Source: Daejeonella lutea
GTDB taxonomy: Bacteria > Bacteroidota > Bacteroidia > Sphingobacteriales > Sphingobacteriaceae
DNA length: 64,000 nt
Direction of reading: 5' to 3'
Assembly: GCF_900168015.1 (NCBI RefSeq)
Contig: NZ_FUYR01000001.1
Span: 1,424,943 to 1,488,942 of the forward strand
Shown here: piece by piece, positions 37,175 to 44,005 of the stretch
How the letters are laid out: each line of letters starts with the position of its first letter
How positions within the stretch are numbered: the first letter of the stretch is position 1
The notes under the pieces: generated by a model
Database searches by the model: none
The model's input: only the letters and a program-made list of their open reading frames with translations
What the model was told of the DNA's origin: nothing
Program-made: the position numbers and the translations under genes

Positions 37175-37336
37175 GCTGGATGGGTAGCTATGGGAGAGGC
37201 ATAAGATGAACGTAGAGTCAGGCAGGGATTGGCGTGAGATGAACGTATGATGGGGCCTGAGAGGATTGTACCGGTATGAGTATTAAATATAAACCATTTA
37301 AATTATTGCGTATGGGAAAGGAAGAATGAAACATAA

Positions 37337-37385
37337 GGTATGAAGAAGGAAGTCTGAAGTCGGAAGTCTGAGGTCAGAAGTCTGA
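37337..37385 (+). repeat. Heptamer array, AGTCTGA family (7 units)
   Basis: Units are GGTATGA, AGAAGGA, AGTCTGA, AGTCGGA, AGTCTGA, GGTCAGA, AGTCTGA. Confidence 0.85.
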
Positions 37386-37503
37386 GAGGGGCGACTGGAG
37401 TATGTGGCCACGTACTGTTTGGAAATCTTCCTGGGCTTGAGGCGGGTTTTCGGGAAAGGGTAAGAGCGGATGGGCTCTCTACCCAGACCAGATCCAATTA
37501 GCC

Positions 37504-37521
37504 GCCTGCCGTCAGGCAGGC
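37504..37521. repeat. Perfect 7-bp inverted repeat with GTCA loop
   Basis: GCCTGCC, then GTCA, then GGCAGGC. A relative, CCTGCCTG with a CGGG loop, lies at 38976-38995. Confidence 0.7.
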
Positions 37522-37542
37522 CGATTACTGATTATTGACTAC
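37522..37542 (+). repeat. Short heptamer array, TGATTAC family
   Basis: Units are CGATTAC, TGATTAT, TGACTAC. Same word as 5481-5543. Confidence 0.6.
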
Positions 37543-37730
37543 CATTAAAACGGCAAAGAAAGACCTGCCTTACGGTCAATAGCTTACTGTTGCTTTAAAC
37601 ACAAACACTGGTGCATTACAGTTATTGGGTTCTAATCCCGAATGGTGCCGTTAGTATGGTGAGGTCCGAACCGGCGGAAGTACACTGAACGCGAAAGAGG
37701 CGGTAAGTATGAAGACTCTGCTAAAAGTAA

Positions 37731-37785
37731 AGTCTGATGTCGGAGGTCGGAAGTCTGATGAATTTCCGACCTCTGATTTCAGACT
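37731..37785. repeat. Inverted heptamer arms, AGTCTGA family
   Basis: The left arm 37731-37758 is AGTCTGA, TGTCGGA, GGTCGGA, AGTCTGA. The right arm 37765-37785 is TCCGACC, TCTGATT, TCAGACT. The spacer is 6 bp, so a hairpin can form. Confidence 0.85.
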
Positions 37786-37871
37786 ATTTGAAAGATGTGG
37801 TCTGTAACACAACAGGGAATTGTATGTGTCATGTAACACAAAGACTTAAGTGCGCGTAGGGACTATTACCT

Positions 37872-38654
37872 ATGCAAGACAAAACCTTACGCGAAATCTT
37901 CTATAATCATGATGGAAGGCTTATCCACAAATGGGATCACTATTTTGAGATTTATGAAAAGTTTTTCTCAAAATACAAAGGCAGGAAGCTGAACATGCTG
38001 GAGATCGGTATTTCTCAGGGTGGCTCGCTTGACCTGTGGAAGAATTACTTCGGGGATGAGATAAACCTCTATGCCATCGACATAAATCCGCTCTGCAAGC
38101 AGTTTGAAGACCCAAAGACAAAGATCTTTATCGGCTCACAAAGCGACAAGCAATTTCTATCGGATGTAATCGCCCAACTGCCTGATCTGGATATTGTGCT
38201 TGACGATGGCGGACATACCATGGAGCAACAGATCGTGTCCTTCGAAATGCTCTATCCGAAAGTTAAGGAAGGCGGATTATTTATTGTGGAGGATACCCAC
38301 ACCTCCTATTGGTACGAGTTTCATGGCGGACTAAAGAAACCGGGTTCGTTTATTGAGTACTCCAAAGACCTCGTAGATTCCCTGTATGAGGATCATGTAC
38401 AATATAAGGATTCTATTGTAAGGGACGAAAGAACCCGGCATATCAATTCGGTTGCCTTTTACGACAGTATCGTGGTTTTTGAGAAGCTTAAACGCCCAAA
38501 GGCATTTCATACTAGGCGAGGCGAAGAAAGTATTGCAAGTTATGTACCTACTGAATTAAAGAAGCAGACATTCTTTATGCGGCTACGGAAGAGCTTATTT
38601 GGGAAGAAGAGGGTGCATACGTTTAGTAAGAATGATAAGGGAATTGGGAATTGA
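37872..38654 (+). CDS. Class I SAM-dependent methyltransferase (CmcI/macrocin O-methyltransferase-like)
   Basis: 260 residues with the SAM loop MLEIGISQGGSLDLW, an acidic second strand (YAIDINPL) and DIVLDDGGHTMEQQI, the metal or substrate-binding stretch seen in CmcI, MycE and related O-methyltransferases that act on sugars or natural products. It ends in a basic tail. The gene stands alone between two gene-free repeat regions, so its substrate cannot be inferred from neighbours. It has no signal peptide. The stop overlaps a GGGAATT heptamer pair (38639-38652). Confidence 0.85.
   Translation: MQDKTLREIFYNHDGRLIHKWDHYFEIYEKFFSKYKGRKLNMLEIGISQGGSLDLWKNYFGDEINLYAIDINPLCKQFEDPKTKIFIGSQSDKQFLSDVIAQLPDLDIVLDDGGHTMEQQIVSFEMLYPKVKEGGLFIVEDTHTSYWYEFHGGLKKPGSFIEYSKDLVDSLYEDHVQYKDSIVRDERTRHINSVAFYDSIVVFEKLKRPKAFHTRRGEESIASYVPTELKKQTFFMRLRKSLFGKKRVHTFSKNDKGIGN
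38639..38652 (+). repeat. Heptamer pair GGGAATT at a stop codon
   Basis: Two exact GGGAATT units. The TGA of the methyltransferase is at 38652-38654. Complementary AATTCCC words recur at 38939-38946 and 39048-39055, so it may be the left arm of a long inverted element. Confidence 0.55.
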
Positions 38655-38715
38655 AACAATTAAGGTGGTTGCAGCATTAGCTTGAAAGATGGGAATTTTG
38701 GGCCGTCGAGAAGTT

Positions 38716-38731
38716 CCCGGCCTTCGCCGGG
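38716..38731. repeat. Hairpin CCCGGC-CTTC-GCCGGG of the GGGATGACA repeat
   Basis: Perfect 6-bp stem with a 4-nt loop, followed by GATGACATGG. The flanking sequence to about 38765 resembles 29221-29275. Confidence 0.6.
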
Positions 38732-38755
38732 ATGACATGGTGTGTTGTGGGGATT

Positions 38756-38798
38756 GAGGGAAGAATTGGGCTGCTGCGGGCAGCCCAATTCTTCCCTC
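38756..38798. terminator. Perfect 18-bp hairpin followed by a T-rich tract
   Basis: Bases 38756-38773 pair perfectly with 38781-38798 around the loop CTGCGGG. A CTCTTTTT-T-AAAAAGAG palindrome follows at once. It fits a terminator for the methyltransferase transcript, and the palindrome makes it usable from both strands. Confidence 0.65.
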
Positions 38799-38823
38799 TC
38801 TTTTTTAAAAAGAGGACCTGTCA

Positions 38824-38841
38824 TTCCTGCGAAAGCAGGAA
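38824..38841. repeat. Hairpin TTCCTGC-GAAA-GCAGGAA
   Basis: Perfect 7-bp stem with a GAAA loop, preceded by GTCA. This GTCATTCC type of short dispersed repeat is known from many bacteria (general knowledge). Confidence 0.6.
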
Positions 38842-39079
38842 CCTCCGATGCCCTCTCTTTTAACCCTACACTGTCATCCGATAGTTCTTGGCTCTTTGGG
38901 CTCTAACATACACACCGGCAGCTTCCACCACTAAACCAATTCCCAAATTACCAATCCACACTTGGTTCCTGACCCCCTGCCTGCGGGCAGGCAGGTTGGT
39001 TCTTAGCTATTTTGGGCACTAGCGTACAAACCGATCTCTTTCACTAAAAATCAAATTCCCAAATCACCCAGCCCAGGTC

Positions 39080-39142
39080 CTTACTCTTTATTCTTTGTTC
39101 CTTGTTCCTAACTCTTTGTTCCTTGCTCCTTGTTCCCTATAA
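39080..39142 (-). repeat. Heptamer array, CTTGTTC family (9 units)
   Basis: Units are CTTACTC, TTTATTC, TTTGTTC, CTTGTTC, CTAACTC, TTTGTTC, CTTGCTC, CTTGTTC, CCTATAA. The stop codon of the ferritin-like gene (39137-39139) lies in the last unit. Confidence 0.85.
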
Positions 39143-39745
39143 AACTTCCCTCTCCAACCCCACCAACCACTTCCCAAACAAATCCGTCTCAAACTCAACC
39201 GCCTTATCCGCGTGCCGCTGCCAGTCGGCTGAGAAGTTTTTCAGCTGGACAAGCATTTCTTCGAGGTGGCCTTCTTCTTCAAGAATAATGGATTTGACAT
39301 TAACCTTGCTCCTGTTGGTATCTAATACGTCCTGGTAAACAGGATAAAGTTCATCTGCGCGGACTTCAATGGCGTATGTTACCAGGAGGTACGCCGCGAA
39401 TTTGAGTTCGTTGCCGGACAGGTTCAGTTCTGATTTGAGGTACTTGCATACGTGTACATCAAGCATGTTGAGGTAGTATCGACTATCGTGGGTAGCTAAG
39501 AGATACTGATCGGAATAGTCCGGGCATAAGCTAGCGCCCAGCTTGGAGATCTGTTTTTTGAGATAAAAAGCGTGACGGTGCTCTTCTGCAGCATGCTTTA
39601 ATATAATAAGGGTGACATCAGTTTTGTGTTCGCTGGCGGAGATCTTGCGTGCGCCGGTATTCTCCATCAGGGATAAGGTATTAAGCCATTTGGCGTGTTT
39701 TTCGTGATCGGCTACTATTGCGTTAAGGAGATGCTGGAAGTCCAT
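39137..39745 (-). CDS. Ferritin-like (diiron-type) protein encoded beside bioA
   Basis: 202-residue all-helical protein. Candidate di-metal ligands are the ExxH motifs EEHRH (about residue 55) and EEEGH (about residue 158), with further Glu at about 19-30 and 130 (AIEVRADELY). This is a ferritin-like four-helix pattern. I do not recognise a named family, and tRNA hydroxylase MiaE has different motifs. It starts 1 bp after the bioA stop, so the two genes are almost certainly one operon. That suggests a role in biotin metabolism, perhaps an oxidative step or iron-sulfur supply for biotin synthase. This is inference. Confidence 0.75.
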   Translation of the reverse strand: MDFQHLLNAIVADHEKHAKWLNTLSLMENTGARKISASEHKTDVTLIILKHAAEEHRHAFYLKKQISKLGASLCPDYSDQYLLATHDSRYYLNMLDVHVCKYLKSELNLSGNELKFAAYLLVTYAIEVRADELYPVYQDVLDTNRSKVNVKSIILEEEGHLEEMLVQLKNFSADWQRHADKAVEFETDLFGKWLVGLEREVL

Positions 39746-39746
39746 T

Positions 39747-41021
39747 TTAAAATTGATCTAAGGCTTGCTCTATTTTTTTGTAAATATACTCCAGCTCATC
39801 ATTTGTGATGCAATATGGAGCCATTATGTAAATGATGTTACCCAGCGGGCGTAAAAGTATACCCTCGCCGAGGAAGAAGTTATATAGCTGGTCGCGGAGT
39901 GTATTGAAGTACGATGTACTGTCGCCTGTCTCCCACTCCATCGCCAGGATAGTGCCCGTTTGCCGGATAGTCCTGACCTTGCGGTGCGCTGATACGCGTG
40001 CGGCAAACTGCTTGTGCTGCTCTTCAATACGGCTGATATTGGCTAGGGTTTCTGGCATCAACAGGAGGTCGAGACTAGCGAGTGCCGCTGAGCAGGTTAC
40101 CGGATTGGCAGTAAAAGAATGGCCATGGAACAGGGTTTTCAGTTTATCATCTGATAAAAAAGCATCGTAGATCTTAGCGGTGCAGGTTGTAAGGCCAAGA
40201 GCCATCGTACCGCCCGTTATTCCTTTTGAGAAGCACATCAGGTCGGGCTGTTCGGTTAAATGTTCTGAGGCAAACAGCCTTCCTGTCCGGCCAAAACCCG
40301 TCATCACCTCATCAGCAATGGTGAGAATCCCCTCTGTTTTACAATGGGCCAGCAGATCGTCCAGGTATTTCGCCTCATACATATTCATTCCTCCGGCTCC
40401 CTGAACAAGTGGTTCGAAGATGAAAGCTGAAAACTGAAAACTGAAAGTTGAAATATGCTCCCTAAGGCGGGAAATGTTATCCGCGTTAGGAAGGTCTATG
40501 AACTCCACATCGAACAACAGCTGATCGAATGGTTTGGTGAATGCACTGCGGGCGCTTACGGCCATTGCGCCAAAGGTATCACCATGGTATGAATTGTGAA
40601 AGGCGAGGACTTTTGTGCGGGGCTGCCCTTTATTGCTCCAGTACTGGAAGCACATTTTGAGGGCGACTTCAACGGCAGTGGATCCATTGTCTGAATAAAA
40701 GACACGCTTTTGATTATCCGGCAGGATGTCCAGTAAACGCTCAGCCAGCTCTACAGCTGTCGGGTGTGTGAAGCCGGCAAATATAACGTGCTCGAGTGTA
40801 CGCAGTTGTTCAGCGACCTTCTCTGCAATGTAAGGGTGCGCATGTCCATGGATGTTAACCCACCAGGAAGATACGGCATCGATATATTTGGTACCATCTT
40901 CAGCAATAAGATGAACGCCATCCCCCCTAACTATGGGAATGGGTGCAGCAGCCGTTTGCATCTGGGTATAAGGATGCCAGATAACAGCCTGGTCGCGCTC
41001 TGCTAGTGATCTTGTAGCCAT
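39747..41021 (-). CDS. bioA: Adenosylmethionine-8-amino-7-oxononanoate aminotransferase
   Basis: PLP transaminase that makes 7,8-diaminopelargonate in biotin synthesis. The 424 residues start with DQAVIWHPYTQMQ, contain WWVNIHGHAHP, HNSYHGDTFGAM, EPLVQGAGGMNMYE, ADEVMTGFGRTG and a lysine in CFSKGITGG. An unusual feature is that residues about 189-201 (HISTFSFQFSAF) are encoded by five in-register TGAAAAC-family heptamers (40421-40455). This is a repeat within the reading frame at the loop before EPLVQGAGG, where family members normally have a helix. The start overlaps the Nudix gene by 19 bp. No other biotin gene is in the window. Confidence 0.96.
   Translation of the reverse strand: MATRSLAERDQAVIWHPYTQMQTAAAPIPIVRGDGVHLIAEDGTKYIDAVSSWWVNIHGHAHPYIAEKVAEQLRTLEHVIFAGFTHPTAVELAERLLDILPDNQKRVFYSDNGSTAVEVALKMCFQYWSNKGQPRTKVLAFHNSYHGDTFGAMAVSARSAFTKPFDQLLFDVEFIDLPNADNISRLREHISTFSFQFSAFIFEPLVQGAGGMNMYEAKYLDDLLAHCKTEGILTIADEVMTGFGRTGRLFASEHLTEQPDLMCFSKGITGGTMALGLTTCTAKIYDAFLSDDKLKTLFHGHSFTANPVTCSAALASLDLLLMPETLANISRIEEQHKQFAARVSAHRKVRTIRQTGTILAMEWETGDSTSYFNTLRDQLYNFFLGEGILLRPLGNIIYIMAPYCITNDELEYIYKKIEQALDQF
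40421..40455 (-). repeat. Heptamer array inside the bioA coding sequence
   Basis: Five units on the plus strand: TGAAAGC, TGAAAAC, TGAAAAC, TGAAAGT, TGAAATA. Three units repeat exactly the sequence at 14757-14777. Because 7 bp is not a multiple of 3, the repeat is read as a changing peptide (ISTFSFQFSAF). Confidence 0.85.
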
Positions 41022-41455
41022 CTCTCCTTTAATAGTTCTATAACCCGTTGATCTGTTGGAAATGTGACGTCTTCGATACGGAGTTCGTTAATATTTTTCC
41101 ATCGGAATGCCTGCAGAATATCGCCTTCTCCATCGAAATCAAAGATCTTGTCTTTAAAGCACAGCTGAAGGTCAGCCAGCGGTCTGACGATATAGTACAC
41201 ACTTATGATCTGGCTGTCGTTGAAAGCAGACTGTATGAAAAAATCGGTCGTATAAAAGTGCTCCAGGACTTCAACTTCGGTATTGCATTCTTCCACGAAT
41301 TCCCGCTTCAGCGCATCGATCAGTCCTTCACCGTATTCGAGCCCTCCACCCGGGAATTTAGAAAAGCGGAAGCCATACTCCTCCTCATCGCTGAGCAGTA
41401 CCTGATTGTTCTCGTTGATGAGCAGGCCATAAACCCTGACATTAAATTTATACAT
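41003..41455 (-). CDS. Nudix hydrolase
   Basis: 150-residue Nudix-fold hydrolase. The Nudix box GGGLEYGEGLIDALKREFVEE (about residues 36-56) keeps the REFVEE metal-binding glutamates, with Cys-Asn where the consensus has Gly-Leu/Val. The substrate is probably a nucleoside diphosphate derivative and is not predictable. It overlaps bioA by 19 bp and the upstream cation-efflux gene by 8 bp, so the efflux, Nudix, bioA and ferritin-like genes form one leftward operon. Confidence 0.92.
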   Translation of the reverse strand: MYKFNVRVYGLLINENNQVLLSDEEEYGFRFSKFPGGGLEYGEGLIDALKREFVEECNTEVEVLEHFYTTDFFIQSAFNDSQIISVYYIVRPLADLQLCFKDKIFDFDGEGDILQAFRWKNINELRIEDVTFPTDQRVIELLKERWLQDH

Positions 41456-42431
41456 CGCCAGAAAAATGTTTCATATTACGGGTAACATTCTCAATCGTCC
41501 AGATCACATCCTTGCTTTTCGGTTCCGATCTTACAGGGCAGGAATCCATCCTGCAATAGTGGCAGCATTCGGGCACACAGGGATCGGCATGAATAAAAAA
41601 CTCGATGGATGAACTAACCTGACTGTTCATCATTGCATCCACTTCGGACACCTCTTCGTGGACCTTATTGAGATCGAAATAATATGGCAGGGTGAGGTGA
41701 CAGTCTATGTGGATATCTGCGCCATAGCGCTGAGTCCTGAGATTGTGCATGTCAATCCAGCTATCTTTACGGCATGAGTTTAGCAAGGTTATAACTTCCT
41801 CGGCCGTGTCAATATCAGACTCATCCATCAGGCCCGAAACCGAGCGCCTGACCAGCTTGTAGCCGCTGTAAATTATAAAAAATCCAATGGCGATTGAGAG
41901 TACGCTATCGAGATAGTTCAATCCCGTCAGGTAAATGAGGAGGAGTCCGGCGACAAGCCCGGCACTTGTATAGGCATCGGTCTGCAGGTGCTTACCATCC
42001 GCGAAAAGCGTAATAGAGTTAAGCGTTTTGCTCTGGCTGATGAGATAGTAACCAAGTATGAAGTTGATCAATCCTGTTCCAGCTATAATGATGGAACCGG
42101 CTATAAGCTCATCAATCTCGTGCGGATAGACCAGGTTGTAAGCTGATTTAAAGATGATGAGGATACCTGCAATAATGATCAGGCTGCCTTCAATAAACAC
42201 AGAAAAGAACTCTACCTTACCATGACCATAAGGATGATTGGTATCACGGGGCTGTGCGGCAACATAAATACTATAAAATGCAAAGGCACTCGCCAGAACG
42301 TTGACGATACTTTCAGCAGCATCTGTAAGAATTGAATTTGAGCTTGTGATGAAATACGCTGTGAACTTGGCCAGCATCAATAAGATACCGGTACCAAGTG
42401 AAATCAGGATTACTTTTTTTTGACTTTGCAA
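41448..42431 (-). CDS. Cation diffusion facilitator (metal efflux) with Cys-rich tail
   Basis: 327-residue CDF transporter exporting Zn, Fe, Co or Mn by proton antiport. Six membrane helices occupy about residues 5-200, with the metal-site Asp residues in LTDAAESIVN and ADGKHLQTDAYTS. A cytoplasmic ferredoxin-like domain follows. The last 45 residues carry an unusual cysteine cluster (DPCVPECCHYCRMDSCPV), which could bind metal. The start is TTG, because a stop codon lies just upstream. A TAAATTTG -7 element 19 bp upstream supports it. It is the first gene of the operon leading to bioA. Confidence 0.9.
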   Translation of the reverse strand: MQSQKKVILISLGTGILLMLAKFTAYFITSSNSILTDAAESIVNVLASAFAFYSIYVAAQPRDTNHPYGHGKVEFFSVFIEGSLIIIAGILIIFKSAYNLVYPHEIDELIAGSIIIAGTGLINFILGYYLISQSKTLNSITLFADGKHLQTDAYTSAGLVAGLLLIYLTGLNYLDSVLSIAIGFFIIYSGYKLVRRSVSGLMDESDIDTAEEVITLLNSCRKDSWIDMHNLRTQRYGADIHIDCHLTLPYYFDLNKVHEEVSEVDAMMNSQVSSSIEFFIHADPCVPECCHYCRMDSCPVRSEPKSKDVIWTIENVTRNMKHFSGDV

Positions 42432-42450
42432 ACCGGGGGCTTATTTAGGG

Positions 42451-42458
42451 CAAATTTA
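42451..42458 (-). promoter_or_regulatory. -7 element (TAAATTTG) for the cation-efflux/bioA operon
   Basis: Reverse-strand TAnnTTTG, 19 bp before the TTG start at 42431. No -33 element at consensus spacing. Confidence 0.5.
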
Positions 42459-42518
42459 GACAATACAAGAGGGAGTTTTTTAACAAAATGGAAATTATAG
42501 GCTCATTTCTCTTTAATT

Positions 42519-42549
42519 TTTGCATTGCCTTATCAGGTTTCTATATTTG
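42519..42549 (+). promoter_or_regulatory. Full Bacteroidota promoter (TTTG, N19, TATATTTG)
   Basis: TTTG at 42519-42522, 19-bp spacer, TATATTTG at 42542-42549, then ATG at 42558. This is the only promoter in the window with both elements at consensus spacing. The 8-bp gap to the ATG implies an almost leaderless transcript. Confidence 0.8.
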
Positions 42550-42557
42550 CCTTAATT

Positions 42558-43754
42558 ATGAACACATTATCAAACAGAATTAACTATTTATCCGAGTCAG
42601 CCACCATTAAAATGGCAAAAATGGGCCGGGAATTAGCTGCAAAAGGCGTTGATGTTATCAGCCTCAGTCTAGGAGAAACAGATTTTTACACTCCTGACTT
42701 TGTCAAACAGGCAGCTAAAGAAGCTATTGACCAGAATTTTTCCTACTACACTCCTGTTCCGGGATATCCTGAACTGCGAAAGGCGATTGCCGCTAAGTTA
42801 AAGCGCGAGAATAACCTTGACTATGATTTCGATCAGATAGTGGTATCAACAGGGGCAAAACAATCACTGGCCAATGCAATTCTGTGTGTCGTTAACCCGG
42901 GTGATGAGGTTGTGATACCTACACCTTATTGGGTTTCCTATTCTGAACTTGTTAAATTAGCAGACGGCGAGTCTGTATTCATCAATACTACCCTGGAGAG
43001 TGATTTCAAGATCACCCCGGAACAGCTTGAAGCGGCTATTACACCGAAGACAAAGCTTTTCATGTTCTCATCGCCAAACAATCCTACAGGAACGGTTTAT
43101 ACGCGTGATGAACTTGCTGCATTGGTTAAAGTGTTTGAGAAATATCCGCAGATCTATATCATTTCGGATGAGATCTATGAGCACATCAATTTCCTGAATG
43201 AGCACGAATCTATTGCACAGTTCGAAAGTGTTAAAGACCGTGTGATCATTATCAACGGGCTCTCTAAAGCTTACGCGATGACTGGCTGGAGAATTGGTTA
43301 TTCTGCTACCAGCAAAGAACTTGCTGCCGCATGCGATAAGCTTCAAAGCCAGATCACTTCCGGTACTTCCTCTATCACTCAAAAAGCGGGAATTGCTGCT
43401 TACGAAGGTGGATTAGATACCATCAAGGAAATGAAGGCGGTTTTCAAAGAACGCCGCGACCTGGTTTACGGCTTGCTAAAAGACATCCCGGGGCTAAAAG
43501 TAAATTTACCGGGCGGGGCGTTTTATTTCTTCCCTGATGTAAGTTCTTTCTTCGGTAAAACTGCTCCGGATGGTTCAACGATTAAGAATGCAGAAGATGT
43601 TTCTTTATATCTGCTGAACACCGGCCATGTGGCTACAGTAAGTGGTGATTCTTTCGGCGATCCAAACTCTATACGTCTCTCATACGCAGCAGCGAATGAA
43701 AAGCTGATCGAAGCGATGAAGCGGATTAAGGAGGCATTGGGAGCGCTAAAATAG
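42558..43754 (+). CDS. aspC: Class I pyridoxal-phosphate aminotransferase (aspartate type)
   Basis: 398-residue transaminase, probably converting aspartate and 2-oxoglutarate to oxaloacetate and glutamate. PLP-binding features are STGAKQSL, the SSPNNPTG loop, IISDEIYEH, the catalytic lysine in NGLSKAYAMTGWRIGY, and RLSYAAA with substrate-binding Arg at the end. The ATG at 42558 fits the strong promoter just upstream. An upstream frame from 42525 would read through the -7 box and is rejected. Its stop codon abuts the heptamer element 43754-44001. Confidence 0.93.
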   Translation: MNTLSNRINYLSESATIKMAKMGRELAAKGVDVISLSLGETDFYTPDFVKQAAKEAIDQNFSYYTPVPGYPELRKAIAAKLKRENNLDYDFDQIVVSTGAKQSLANAILCVVNPGDEVVIPTPYWVSYSELVKLADGESVFINTTLESDFKITPEQLEAAITPKTKLFMFSSPNNPTGTVYTRDELAALVKVFEKYPQIYIISDEIYEHINFLNEHESIAQFESVKDRVIIINGLSKAYAMTGWRIGYSATSKELAAACDKLQSQITSGTSSITQKAGIAAYEGGLDTIKEMKAVFKERRDLVYGLLKDIPGLKVNLPGGAFYFFPDVSSFFGKTAPDGSTIKNAEDVSLYLLNTGHVATVSGDSFGDPNSIRLSYAAANEKLIEAMKRIKEALGALK

Positions 43755-44001
43755 TTATACGTTGTACGTTGTACGTTGTACGTCTAGGCGGATAAGTTTG
43801 ATTAATGAGCAATAGGTAACATAAGTATTAAACTAAAGTTTAGTACGAGAGGTTATGCGTTTTGCACGTATATCTTATAACGTGGCCTGGGCGGATAAGG
43901 TAGATTAATAAGCAATAGGCAACCTAAAAGTAGTAAACAATAAGTTTTGTACGTGAGGTTATGCGGTTTGCACGTATAACGTACAACGTATAACGTATAA
44001 C
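43754..44001. repeat. Composite element: inverted GTTGTAC heptamer arms around a 100-bp duplication
   Basis: The left arm 43754-43781 is GTTATAC then three GTTGTAC. The right arm 43974-44001 is GTATAAC, GTACAAC, GTATAAC, GTATAAC, its reverse complement family. Between them are two imperfect direct copies of about 100 bp (43787-43889 and 43890-43980), each starting GGCGGATAAG and containing AGCAATAGG, GAGGTTATGCG and TTTGCACGTATA. The element fills the whole gap between two rightward genes. Confidence 0.88.
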
Positions 44002-44005
44002 TCAA

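Larger units (their letters stand above)
36354..37871. other. 1.5-kb gene-free, repeat-rich region
   Basis: No coding sequence could be supported. The longest reading frames are translations of heptamer repeats, with residues such as LQTSDFRLQ. It contains a 32-bp tandem repeat (36571-36661), a 22-bp tandem pair (36980-37023), at least six heptamer arrays, and a short inverted repeat at 37504-37521. It separates the ergothioneine operon from the methyltransferase gene and could be a decayed gene or a repeat nursery. Confidence 0.6.
38655..39136. other. 482-bp hairpin-rich gap
   Basis: No gene seen. It holds several strong hairpins (38716-38731, 38756-38798, 38824-38841, 38976-38995) and ends in a CTTGTTC heptamer array. 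It lies between convergent genes, so some of the hairpins may end transcription. Confidence 0.6.

Noticed and set aside
37303-37497. 64-codon leftward reading frame in the repeat region
   Set aside because: It reads through the AGTCTGA array at 37337-37385 and shows no protein-like pattern.
37560-37680. Possible tRNA, because GGGTTCTAATCCC looks like a T-loop
   Set aside because: No acceptor stem, D-loop or anticodon arm can be aligned at the right spacing around it.
39080-39142. CRISPR-like array
   Set aside because: Units are only 7 bp with no spacers and no cas genes anywhere in the window. The same applies to all heptamer arrays.
39137-39745. tRNA hydroxylase MiaE
   Set aside because: Both are ferritin-like, but the position and surroundings of the ExxH motifs do not match MiaE as I know it.
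43754-44001. Insertion sequence
   Set aside because: No transposase coding capacity in 248 bp. It is treated as a non-coding repeat element instead.
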